NCBI RefSeq assembly: GCF_022869165.1
Contig: NZ_CP094929.1
Coordinates: 1,178,001 to 1,242,000 of the forward strand
Source of the DNA: Sphaerochaeta associata
GTDB lineage: Bacteria > Spirochaetota > Spirochaetia > Sphaerochaetales > Sphaerochaetaceae
Length of the DNA: 64,000 nt
Direction: 5' to 3'
A program made the position numbers and the translations under genes. The notes under the pieces were generated by a model. It had not been told where the DNA came from. It saw nothing but the letters and a program-made list of their open reading frames with translations, and did no database searches. Below are positions 56,857 to 64,000 of the stretch, one piece after another; positions within the stretch are counted from its first letter, which is position 1; each line of letters begins with the position of its first letter.

Positions 56857-57019
56857 ACTACCATCCTATGAAATATAATTATATTATACTGATTTTTATG
56901 AAAAGTACATATGCTTCTTCTGAACTTTTTGGGTATCGGCATTAATTCAAGCATCCTGAAAAATCATTACGGAATCTGAAAAGCAATTATATTTATTCTA
57001 CTATATGAAAAACTGTTAC
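56819..57019. repeat. Direct repeats around the start and upstream region of Fic 2
   Basis: Five copies of TGAAAAnCnRTTAY lie at 56819-56831, 56838-56851, 56957-56970, 56977-56990 and 57006-57019. Two pairs are spaced 19 and 20 bp, about two helical turns. The first pair is inside the first codons of the Fic gene, and the rest are in the AT-rich upstream region. This looks like a set of operator half-sites. No other gene is seen in 56857-57136. Confidence 0.6.
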
Positions 57020-57136
57020 ATTTTTTTTGATTGAAGAAATTCATACTATAACACTTGACAAATTGGCATGGGGTGATTAGTATGTACATATAAGTTGCGA
57101 AAAATAAAATAGTGAACGATATAACAGGAGGAGCAC

Positions 57137-57682
57137 ATGAGCGTATATGATTACACCGTACACGGAAGAAAAGGGGAGGAAGTCAAGCTTTCCACCTATA
57201 AGGGCAAGGTGCTCTTGATCGTCAATACAGCAACTCAGTGCGGGTTCACCCCCGAGTACACCGAGCTTGAGAAATTATATGAAGCATACAGGGCGAAGGG
57301 TTTTGAGATCTTGGACTTCCCCTGCAATCAGTTCGATGGACAGGCTCCTGAGTCGATTGAGGAGATCCACGAAATCTGCAAGCTCAAGTTTGGAACCCAG
57401 TTTCCCCAGTTTGGAAAGGTTGAAGTCAACGGCGAAGGTGCAATCCCGTTGTACAAACACCTCAAGGACAAGAAGGGATTCGCGGGCTTCGATATGAGCC
57501 ACAAGATCGCACCCATTCTTGATGGAATCCTGCGCAAGGCCGACCCCGAATATGAGAAGAGCAGTGAGATAAAGTGGAACTTCACCAAGTTCCTTGTCGA
57601 TCGCAACGGAAACGTTGTACAGCGCTTCGAACCCTCCCATGATTTGGGCAAGGTGGCGAAGGCCATCGAGAACCTTCTGTAA
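57137..57682 (+). CDS. Glutathione peroxidase-family protein 2
   Basis: 181 residues and the same length and motifs as the copy at 54773: VNTATQCGFTPEYTELEKLY, DFPCNQFDGQAPESIEEIHE and EIKWNFTKFLVDRNGNVVQR. The two are clear paralogues, both on the plus strand, separated only by the AT-rich Fic gene. GGAGGAG precedes the ATG. Its promoter must lie in the repeat-rich region at 56857-57136, so its control may be shared with the Fic gene. Confidence 0.92.
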   Translation: MSVYDYTVHGRKGEEVKLSTYKGKVLLIVNTATQCGFTPEYTELEKLYEAYRAKGFEILDFPCNQFDGQAPESIEEIHEICKLKFGTQFPQFGKVEVNGEGAIPLYKHLKDKKGFAGFDMSHKIAPILDGILRKADPEYEKSSEIKWNFTKFLVDRNGNVVQRFEPSHDLGKVAKAIENLL

Positions 57683-57715
57683 CATTCCAAAAACACACAC
57701 AGTAAATCCCATTTT

Positions 57716-57750
57716 CGACGTTGCCTTTGCCAGAGGGCAACGTCGTTTTT
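57716..57750 (+). terminator. Terminator after glutathione peroxidase 2
   Basis: CGACGTTGCC (57716-57725) pairs with GGCAACGTCG (57736-57745), followed by five T residues. Confidence 0.88.
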
Positions 57751-57755
57751 CGGTT

Positions 57756-58083
57756 TCAGCACTCCAGCTCCTGGCTGAGAAGGTTTGCACAGTACACAAG
57801 CCTTGCCATATCCTTCTGGCCGATTTTTCCTTTGAACAGCAGCAATCTTGCATTGGCATCAGCTATGGCTTGCACCAGTTCTCTGCTTTGGGCAGCTGAC
57901 ACCCTTGCAACCGATCCATACCCTGCTTCAAGGAGCAACCTTGCAAAGAGGGGGCTGACCCATTGAATGCGGGAAAGGTCGCACAGGCATGCAAGACAGA
58001 TGGCTGGGAATAAGGTCCTCTTGTAAAAGTCGACGCTTGAGGAAATCCAAATCAAGTTGGGAAAAATCCAGATGGTAGCTCAT
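57756..58083 (-). pseudogene. DUF4332 protein, remnant with internal deletion and frameshift
   Basis: A good ribosome site (AAGGAG, 58096-58091) precedes ATG 58083. The frame from there reads MSYHLDFSQLDLDFLKRRLL then QEDLIPSHL, which resembles the N-terminus of full-length DUF4332 proteins, and stops after about 50 codons. In another frame, with no start signal of its own, the sequence CDLSRIQWVSPLFARLLLEA, then GYGSVARV and FKGKIGQKDMARLVYCANLL, matches the family C-terminus. The junction is near 58005-58010. The middle of the usual protein is missing and the frame is broken, so this is probably inactive. The family comparison is from memory. Confidence 0.6.
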
Positions 58084-58188
58084 CATAACTCTCCTTGCTT
58101 CAGCTTTGGTATACTCCAGGTTGGAAGGTGGGACAAGAGCTTGCTCTGCTCTTTGTTGTGGTCTAGGATGACGGGAGGGGGAAATGGT

Positions 58189-59304
58189 ATGCTTTGTGGC
58201 GTCGACAAGGCGGTGGATGCACTCTCGGGGATGCACTTGGGCGACAAGCGCTTGGCATTGGTGACTCATGCTGCAAGCCTTACAAAAACCTTTGAGTCCT
58301 CGAAGTCCTTTCTGTGCAGACACCTGAATATAACCGATCTCTTCGCCCCCGAACACGGCCTGGGCTCCTTCATTGCAGATGGGAAGGATGTTGAGGACCA
58401 ACGGGACGAAGAAACCGGTTTGGTGGTTCACAGCCTCTACAGCAGTGGGGGAAAGGCCGTCGATCCTGACGTATTTCAGAACCTTGACGGTATTCTCTTC
58501 GATATACAAGATGTAGGGTTACGCTTCTATACCTATATAGCGACTCTTAAGCAATTGCTTGAGCTTGGAAAACCGGTGATCGTACTGGACCGGCCCAATC
58601 CTTTGGGAGGTTCCATTGTGGAAGGACCCATTCTTCCCCCATCCCTGGAAAGCTTTGTCGGCCACGGCGGGCTTCCCGTCCGCTACGGCCTTACCATCGG
58701 AGAACTTGCATTTTGGATGCAACACCACTACCGCTTGTGTGGTGAACTTGGAATTGTAGAGCTTTCCGGGTATGGACGTTCTTCTCTATGGCAGCAGACC
58801 GGTCGACCCTGGACCATGACCAGTCCCGCCCTATCCCATGTCGAGGCGGTGTTTCTCTATGCAGGATTCTGCCTCTTCGAGGGGACCAACCTGAGCGAGG
58901 GAAGGGGAACCAGTGCACCCTTCGAGCTTTTTGGAGCCCCGTTCATCGATCCCTGGAAATTGGCAAGCGAAGTTGCCAAGTTGGGCCTGACATCGGTAGT
59001 GTTCACCCCGATTTCATTCATTCCCGGCCAGAGCAAGCATCAGGGCCGACTCTGTCACGGCCTGTACGCCCACATTCTGGATTACCATACCCTGCGTCCG
59101 TTCAGCATCTGTCTACAGGTGCTTTCAACCATCCATCGGCTGTATCCTGATCAGCTTGACTTCAATGCACATTTCTCCAAGCTTGCAGGCTTCGAGCCTG
59201 AAGAACTCTTTGCCGACAAGCTTGAATACACATTGCAGAGATCAGAGGCGGACGCGCAGACGTTCATGAACGAGAAGAGGAGATTTGAACGATATGGGAA
59301 TTGA
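58189..59304 (+). CDS. namZ: Exo-beta-N-acetylmuramidase (NamZ, DUF1343)
   Basis: 371 residues. Signature segments of DUF1343/GH171 are LALVTHAASLT, LFAPEHGLGSFIADGKDVED, DPDVFQNLDGILFDIQDVGLR, DRPNPLGG, and EGTNLSEGRGTSAPFELFGAPF. The family removes MurNAc from the non-reducing end of peptidoglycan fragments. No signal peptide is seen from ATG 58189, which has GGGAGGGGG 7 nt upstream, so it acts on imported fragments. It is the first gene of a four-gene salvage operon. Confidence 0.9.
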   Translation: MLCGVDKAVDALSGMHLGDKRLALVTHAASLTKTFESSKSFLCRHLNITDLFAPEHGLGSFIADGKDVEDQRDEETGLVVHSLYSSGGKAVDPDVFQNLDGILFDIQDVGLRFYTYIATLKQLLELGKPVIVLDRPNPLGGSIVEGPILPPSLESFVGHGGLPVRYGLTIGELAFWMQHHYRLCGELGIVELSGYGRSSLWQQTGRPWTMTSPALSHVEAVFLYAGFCLFEGTNLSEGRGTSAPFELFGAPFIDPWKLASEVAKLGLTSVVFTPISFIPGQSKHQGRLCHGLYAHILDYHTLRPFSICLQVLSTIHRLYPDQLDFNAHFSKLAGFEPEELFADKLEYTLQRSEADAQTFMNEKRRFERYGN

Positions 59305-60841
59305 GAGACGGATTATGATCGGCCAGCACTTTGTCTGCGGGTTTGAGGGAACTGGAATGGACGACTCCTTCATTGAGGCTGTGCGGCGCTACAAAATCGG
59401 CAATGTCATTCTCTTCTCGCGCAACATTGCAAGCAAGGAACAGCTGTACAAGCTGTGTTTTGATATTCAAGAATTGGTGCAGCATGAGTGCGGTCACCCC
59501 GCCCTTATCACGATCGACCAAGAGGGTGGCATGGTTACCAGGCTCTCTGGCGACTGCACAAACGTCCCTTCTGCCATGGCGATTGCCGCAACAGGTGAAG
59601 AGAAGTCGGCTTTTGATGCGGGTCTGTTGACGGCGACCGAGCTTAGGGCCCTTGGTGTGAATGTGGATTTCGCACCGTGTTTGGATGTGAACAGCAATTC
59701 GCATAATCCGGTGATCGGGGTGAGAAGCTATGGCGATCGCAGCGAGGTTGTCTCTTCCTACGGGCTGTCGATGATTGATGGATTACAAAGTGGCGGGGTA
59801 ATGGCCGTAGCCAAGCACTTTCCCGGCCATGGCGATACACACCTCGACAGTCATGTGGCCCTCCCGGTTGTCGAAGGCACCAAGGAAGAGCTGGCGATGC
59901 ATCTTGCTCCATTCAGAAGTGCGGTGGCAGGTGGAGTGATGGGCATAATGACAAGTCATATCCTGTTTCCCCAACTTGAAAAGAACAATGTCCCTGCTAC
60001 GATGAGCAGAAGCATCATCACCGATTTTCTACGTAGTGAATTAGGATTCAAAGGTCTGATCTTCAGTGACTGCATGGAGATGGATGCGATAGCAAAGCAC
60101 TATGGCACCGTCAAGGGAGCGGTTGCGGCACTTAAGGCCGGAGTGGACCTGGTATGCATCAGTCACCATGTCTGTCTCGGCTGTGAAGCCGTTGAAGCCG
60201 TTGAAGCCGCCTTGGATGCCGGAGTGTTGAGTGAGGCGGATCTTAAGCAGTCGACACACAACATTCTCATGGCAAAATCTATGCTTGCAGAAGAGCAGAG
60301 ACCGCCCTTGTCGGTTGTCGACTGCCCTGAGCACCGCGCGATGAATCAGAAACTCCACCGGCAGAGTCTTACCCTGGTGCAGGATGTGCCGTTTGCATTA
60401 GGCGACAATCCCTGTTTTGTCGGTCCCAAATGCTTCCGGGCGACCAACGTTTCCAGTGATGAGGAAGCGTTGGTGTTCGCCCCGTACATGGCCGCCTTGT
60501 TGGGAGGATCCTCAATCGTGACCGATGAGAATCCCGGCAACGAGGAGATCGAACGCGTAGGTGGGCAGACAAGCAGCAGTTCATCGGTAGTCTGTGCAAC
60601 CTACAACGGTCATCTTCATCCAGGGCAAATACAACTGGTGAACTCCCTGGTGGAAAATAAGCCTGTGCTTTGCATCGCCTTGCGCAATCCGTACGACTTG
60701 GCCCTCTTGGATGCACGGATTCGCAGCATAGCCGCATATGCCTATACAAAACCAGTGTTAGCCGCCTTTGCGAAGTATGTACAGGAGCCTTTCCCACTGG
60801 AGGGTAGGCTCACCGTCTCATTGGGAGGTTCTCATGCCTGA
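59294..60841 (+). CDS. nagZ: Beta-N-acetylglucosaminidase, glycoside hydrolase family 3
   Basis: 515 residues. The N-terminal barrel has the NagZ signature AKHFPGHGDTHLDSHVALP, ALITIDQEGGMVTRL and the nucleophile Asp in LIFSDCMEMDAI. A C-terminal alpha/beta domain follows (about 345-515), as in the two-domain Gram-positive type. It removes GlcNAc from muropeptides or chitin fragments, complementing NamZ. ATG 59294 overlaps the namZ stop by 11 bp; a TTG at 59285 is too close to GGAG. Confidence 0.92.
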   Translation: MGIERRIMIGQHFVCGFEGTGMDDSFIEAVRRYKIGNVILFSRNIASKEQLYKLCFDIQELVQHECGHPALITIDQEGGMVTRLSGDCTNVPSAMAIAATGEEKSAFDAGLLTATELRALGVNVDFAPCLDVNSNSHNPVIGVRSYGDRSEVVSSYGLSMIDGLQSGGVMAVAKHFPGHGDTHLDSHVALPVVEGTKEELAMHLAPFRSAVAGGVMGIMTSHILFPQLEKNNVPATMSRSIITDFLRSELGFKGLIFSDCMEMDAIAKHYGTVKGAVAALKAGVDLVCISHHVCLGCEAVEAVEAALDAGVLSEADLKQSTHNILMAKSMLAEEQRPPLSVVDCPEHRAMNQKLHRQSLTLVQDVPFALGDNPCFVGPKCFRATNVSSDEEALVFAPYMAALLGGSSIVTDENPGNEEIERVGGQTSSSSSVVCATYNGHLHPGQIQLVNSLVENKPVLCIALRNPYDLALLDARIRSIAAYAYTKPVLAAFAKYVQEPFPLEGRLTVSLGGSHA

Positions 60842-61313
60842 CATGTTGGTACGACTCTATGACCTGCCCTGCAGTGATTCCTTGCTGGCAAACCTGAAAG
60901 AGCAGGGTATTTCCATTCAGCGGGCCATGGCTCCTGATAAAATGCGGGTCCTCTCCTGGATAGGCGAGCACTCCTCGCCCGCAGCACAGGGGGAGGCCGA
61001 TGTCTGTTTTGCCCGCCATCCCATCTCGCTCTTCCTTGCAGTGAAGGAGAAGCAGATTCTTGGGTATGCCTGTTATCATGCAACCGCCTTGGATTTTTTC
61101 GGTCCGACCAGGGTGCTGGACAGCATGCAGGGCAAGGGTATTGGAAAGGCCCTCTTGCTGCGTTCCCTCCACGCTCTCTGTGATGAAGGCTATGCCTATG
61201 CAATCATCGGCGGGGTGGGACCTGCCGCCTTCTACGAGAAGTGCGTCGGGGCGACCCTGATCGAAGGGTCGACTCCCGGCATCTACAAGGATTTTTTGGG
61301 GGCCCGGACATGA
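60834..61313 (+). CDS. GNAT-family acetyltransferase
   Basis: 159 residues with the acetyl-CoA site MQGKGIGKALLLRSLHAL and the C-terminal VGPAAFYEKCVGATLIEGS. The substrate is unknown; position in the operon suggests an amino sugar or muropeptide derivative. GGGAGG precedes ATG 60834. It overlaps nagZ by 8 bp and anmK by 4 bp. Confidence 0.88.
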   Translation: MPDMLVRLYDLPCSDSLLANLKEQGISIQRAMAPDKMRVLSWIGEHSSPAAQGEADVCFARHPISLFLAVKEKQILGYACYHATALDFFGPTRVLDSMQGKGIGKALLLRSLHALCDEGYAYAIIGGVGPAAFYEKCVGATLIEGSTPGIYKDFLGART

Positions 61314-62461
61314 GCCTGGTCATCGGACTGATGAGCGGGACCAGCGCCGATGGAGTCGATGCCGCCTTGGTCCGCATCGAAGGTGAAGGAGAATCTCTTT
61401 GCCTCGAGGAACTGGCATTTGTTTCGTGTCCCTATTCCGATCAGGTGCGCTCCCGCCTGCTGGTCCTCGCCCAAGGTGAGGAGGGAGGCAGCCGGGAGCT
61501 GTGTCTGATGGATGCACTCTTGGGTCATCTCTTTGTGGAAGCAGCCCTCGAGGTCTGTAAAACCGCCGGTTTGAAGCCTTCGGACATCTCTTTGATCGGG
61601 ACGCACGGCCACACGTTCCACCACATTCCGCAGAGTACCGACTATTTGGGGCGAGCGGTCCGCTCTACGTTGCAATTAGGCCAAAGCAGCTTCCTTTCTG
61701 AAACCTTCGGTTGTCCTGTAGTCAGCGACTTTCGTCCGCGTGACCTTGCAGCAGGCGGTCAAGGCGCCCCTTTGGTTCCCTATACCGAATACCTGCTGTT
61801 CAGACGAACTGATGCTTCGATCGCCCTGTTGAATATTGGAGGAATCGGCAACATCACCATTCTGCCTGCAGCCTGCTCCCCCGATGAAGTGCTCGCCTTC
61901 GATACCGGGGTGGGAAACATGGTCATCGATGAGCTGGTCGCCCGCTACAGCAACAATGCACTTCGTTACGATGAGGGAGGAGCCTGGGCGCAAAGAGGCG
62001 TCGTCGATGCTGCGTTTCTTTCGTGGATGGAACAGGTCGATTCGTATCTCCCCCTCGGTCTGCCCAAATCTACGGGAAGGGAGTTGTATGGAAAAGCCTA
62101 TATCCAGCGGCTCTTGGAGCAGGCGGACAGCAGGCGGCTTTCATCATCCGACGTATTGGCAACAGCCACCCGGTTCATCGCCCGTTCGGTTAAGATAGGC
62201 TTGAAGCGTTTCTATAACGCCGACCTTGACTATCTGGTCGTCGGTGGGGGAGGAAGCCACAACCTGGCAATCCTGAATGCACTGGAACAAGAGTTGGGGA
62301 CGGCTGTCCATACCTGGCAGGATTTCGGCCGTGACAGCGACAGCAAGGAGGCTGTAGCCTTCGCGCTTTTAGCATGGCAGCGGCTGGTTCGAAAGCCGAA
62401 TACCCTACCTTCCGCAACCGGGGCAAATCATAGCGTGGTAATGGGAAAATTGGAGTTGTAA
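61310..62461 (+). CDS. anmK: Anhydro-N-acetylmuramic acid kinase
   Basis: 383 residues. Begins MSLVIGLMSGTSADGVDAAL, the family signature, followed by GTHGHTFHHIP, LNIGGIGNITIL and FDTGVGNMVIDELV (the phosphate-binding motifs of the ASKHA fold). It phosphorylates and opens 1,6-anhydroMurNAc to MurNAc-6-phosphate. The 4-bp overlap with the GNAT gene and the NamZ and NagZ genes make a muropeptide salvage route. MurQ is not in the window. Confidence 0.93.
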   Translation: MSLVIGLMSGTSADGVDAALVRIEGEGESLCLEELAFVSCPYSDQVRSRLLVLAQGEEGGSRELCLMDALLGHLFVEAALEVCKTAGLKPSDISLIGTHGHTFHHIPQSTDYLGRAVRSTLQLGQSSFLSETFGCPVVSDFRPRDLAAGGQGAPLVPYTEYLLFRRTDASIALLNIGGIGNITILPAACSPDEVLAFDTGVGNMVIDELVARYSNNALRYDEGGAWAQRGVVDAAFLSWMEQVDSYLPLGLPKSTGRELYGKAYIQRLLEQADSRRLSSSDVLATATRFIARSVKIGLKRFYNADLDYLVVGGGGSHNLAILNALEQELGTAVHTWQDFGRDSDSKEAVAFALLAWQRLVRKPNTLPSATGANHSVVMGKLEL

Positions 62462-62508
62462 CTAAAAAATATTTTCAGTTTTATTTCCAACTACAGTAAA
62501 AAATATTG

Positions 62509-62556
62509 TTGCTAGTTGCTGGAATTGGTGCATATACTATACAAGTGGTGTACACC
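62509..62556 (+). promoter_or_regulatory. Promoter and palindrome of the last binding-protein gene
   Basis: TTGCTA (62509-62514), an 18-nt spacer and TATACT (62533-62538) predict a start near 62545. The perfect 10-bp palindrome GGTGTACACC (62547-62556) follows immediately, where a repressor would block the start. Confidence 0.45.
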
Positions 62557-62647
62557 TGTTGTTCCTTGCACCCTCGCGCTACTGTGCACCTGATGTTGTC
62601 CGAAATCACCGTTTTACGGTTGTTTCTAATACAAAAGGAGGGGCACT

Positions 62648-64000
62648 ATGAAGAAAACCCTGTTGGTTGCTCTCTTGGTTTTGGTTTCACTTTCCTTCTC
62701 GCTGTTTGGGGCGGGGGTTAAGGAGACCACAAGCGGCCCGATTGCATTTTCCGTATTTTATTCGGACAATGCCACCCTGCCGTTCAAGCATGATTGGTTG
62801 ACAGTCACCGAAGTCCAGAAGCGGGTGAATGCCAAGGTCGAATTTGAAGTAATCCCGATCGTCGATTACCAGACGAAGGTTTCATTGGCGCTGAATACCG
62901 GAACCAATGCACCTGATGTAATCCTCTATCAGTCCACCAAGGGTGAGAATGCCGCCCTTTCGCTCAATGGTGCCATTGTGCCCATCAGCGATTATGAGGC
63001 CTGGACACCCAACTTCAACTCCAGAGTCAAGGAGTTCGGTCTTGAGGAGGATGTAGCGGCTCTCAAGCTCAAGGACGGCAAGCGGTACTTCCTGCCTGCT
63101 CTCTTTGATGTCCCGTTCTACGACGGCGGCCTGATCTTGCGTGAGGACCTCCTGAAGAAGTACAACCTTACAGCACCAAAGACCTTTGACGACCTGTACC
63201 AGGTGCTCAAGGTGTTCAAGCAGCACAACCCATCCTCCTATCCGTTGACCATCCTGGCCGGCCCGCGGGTGCTCTACCGCATGACCATGCCCGCGTGGGG
63301 CATCAGCCTGGGCAAGAACGGCGCCAGTGGAAGCAACACCCTCAGCTGGGACTATGCAACCAAGCGCTACTTTGCCGGTGCCATCAGCGAGCAGTACAAG
63401 AGCTACATAACTTATATGCACAAGCTCTATGCCGAAGGCCTGCTCGATCCTGAGATGGCCGAACCAATCGACGGCGACCGCTGGACGCAAAAGCTTGCGA
63501 CCGGCAAGGCCATGGCCAGCTATGCCTACTACGACCAGATCGGCGGGGTGACGGCGAACAGCACCATCGATGGTTTCAAGCTGCAGATGTATCCCGCCCT
63601 TGCAGGGCCTGCCGGTGCACACCATCAACCCAAGAGCAAGACAGGGTCGGGAATCCTCTTCCCGATCAAGACGGCCAAACGCTCCGATTTCGAGCAGCTC
63701 GTCCGTACAGTCGACGAGATGTTCTTCTCCGAGGAGAACGCCAAGCTCTGGTGTCTGGGTGTTGAAGGTACGACCTATACCGTGCAGAACGGCAAGGTGG
63801 TCTTCTCCGATGAGATCCGAAACTCCAGCGAAGGCATCTACAAGAGTCTGCAGGTCAAGTACGGCTGCGGCAGCGATGTAACGCAGATGGTGTGGGTCAA
63901 TGCCCGTGAGATGACCAAGTACGATGAGAACTATGCGCGCATCAACGCAGAGGTTGAGGCCATCGGTGATGTCATCCAGGCCATCCCTCCGACTCCGAAG
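62648..64000 (+). CDS. Extracellular solute-binding protein, cut by window edge
   Basis: 451 codons visible. Signal peptide (MKKTLLVALLVLVSLSFSLF), mature start GAGVKETTSG, then FSVFYSDNATLPFKHDWLTV and VILYQSTKGENAALSLNGAI, as in ABC binding proteins of the oligosaccharide (LplA/SBP_bac_1) type. It follows anmK, so it may bind a muropeptide sugar. A separate promoter and 105-nt leader, and AAAGGAGG before ATG 62648, argue for its own transcript start. Confidence 0.88.
   Translation, partial: MKKTLLVALLVLVSLSFSLFGAGVKETTSGPIAFSVFYSDNATLPFKHDWLTVTEVQKRVNAKVEFEVIPIVDYQTKVSLALNTGTNAPDVILYQSTKGENAALSLNGAIVPISDYEAWTPNFNSRVKEFGLEEDVAALKLKDGKRYFLPALFDVPFYDGGLILREDLLKKYNLTAPKTFDDLYQVLKVFKQHNPSSYPLTILAGPRVLYRMTMPAWGISLGKNGASGSNTLSWDYATKRYFAGAISEQYKSYITYMHKLYAEGLLDPEMAEPIDGDRWTQKLATGKAMASYAYYDQIGGVTANSTIDGFKLQMYPALAGPAGAHHQPKSKTGSGILFPIKTAKRSDFEQLVRTVDEMFFSEENAKLWCLGVEGTTYTVQNGKVVFSDEIRNSSEGIYKSLQVKYGCGSDVTQMVWVNAREMTKYDENYARINAEVEAIGDVIQAIPPTPK

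Noticed and set aside
57928-58509. A 193-codon minus-strand ORF reading through the namZ start region
   Set aside because: Most of it is antisense to namZ. Only its last part, from MSYH onward, has family-like sequence, and that is annotated within the DUF4332 remnant.

Overview
The window most resembles the chromosome of a non-spiral, fermentative spirochaete of the Sphaerochaeta type. This is inferred from gene content and protein style: sugar-binding proteins with GGKAE- or GVKET-type N-termini, beta-barrel-like envelope proteins ending in aromatic residues, AdhE, and a muropeptide-salvage operon. No rRNA is present to confirm it. About 60 protein genes, one tRNA gene and one probable pseudogene are supported.

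Layout. (1) 1-457 is the start of a membrane sensor gene running off the left edge. (2) 550-11986 is one long branched-chain amino acid operon, ilvN-ilvC-leuA-cimA-leuC-leuD-leuB-ilvD-ilvB. A small ORF with a C-terminal run of Leu, Ile and Val precedes it and looks like an attenuation leader peptide. (3) 11917-15436 holds an XRE regulator, a rubredoxin-domain/ferredoxin pair and a HAD phosphatase/MFS pair. (4) 15620-19686 holds an AT-rich Fic gene followed by three palindromic repeats with an exact 40-bp period, then adhE. (5) 19887-25063 holds a NusG-II/Gx-transporter pair (EetA/EetB-like), two tandem response regulators (the first with a degenerate receiver), their histidine kinase, and a YfcE-type phosphodiesterase. 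(6) 25335-34879 holds a beta-barrel-like protein, a DUF1801 protein, rsgA with an RNHCP gene, two SHOCT-domain membrane peptides, an LCCL lipoprotein, a NEW3/ABC-transporter operon, and two paralogous small lipoproteins. (7) 35031-38655 is a copper locus: copA, copZ, tRNA-Val, csoR and a thioredoxin-like lipoprotein. (8) 38765-42687 holds a C_GCAxxG_C_C protein overlapping a stand-alone condensation-domain protein, a DUF1508 protein, an ApbE lipoprotein and a small envelope protein. (9) 42835-46319 holds diaminopropionate ammonia-lyase, a sodium:solute symporter and another envelope protein. (10) 46387-54718 holds a NarL-type two-component system divergent from a sugar ABC transporter and a GH2 beta-galactosidase. 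(11) 54773-57682 holds two glutathione peroxidase paralogues flanking a second AT-rich Fic gene. (12) 57756-64000 holds a DUF4332 remnant and a salvage operon, namZ-nagZ-GNAT-anmK, followed by a solute-binding protein cut by the right edge.

Three signals cross gene boundaries. Several genes without a Shine-Dalgarno sequence have a good -10 element only 6-7 nt before the ATG, which predicts leaderless mRNAs. Three copies of an ATACCC-N5-GGGTAT operator, one inside the csoR promoter, define a small copper regulon that includes the SHOCT pair and the thioredoxin-like lipoprotein. Both Fic genes are bordered by their own palindromes or direct repeats. All assignments come from reading the sequence and from remembered family features; no database search was run.
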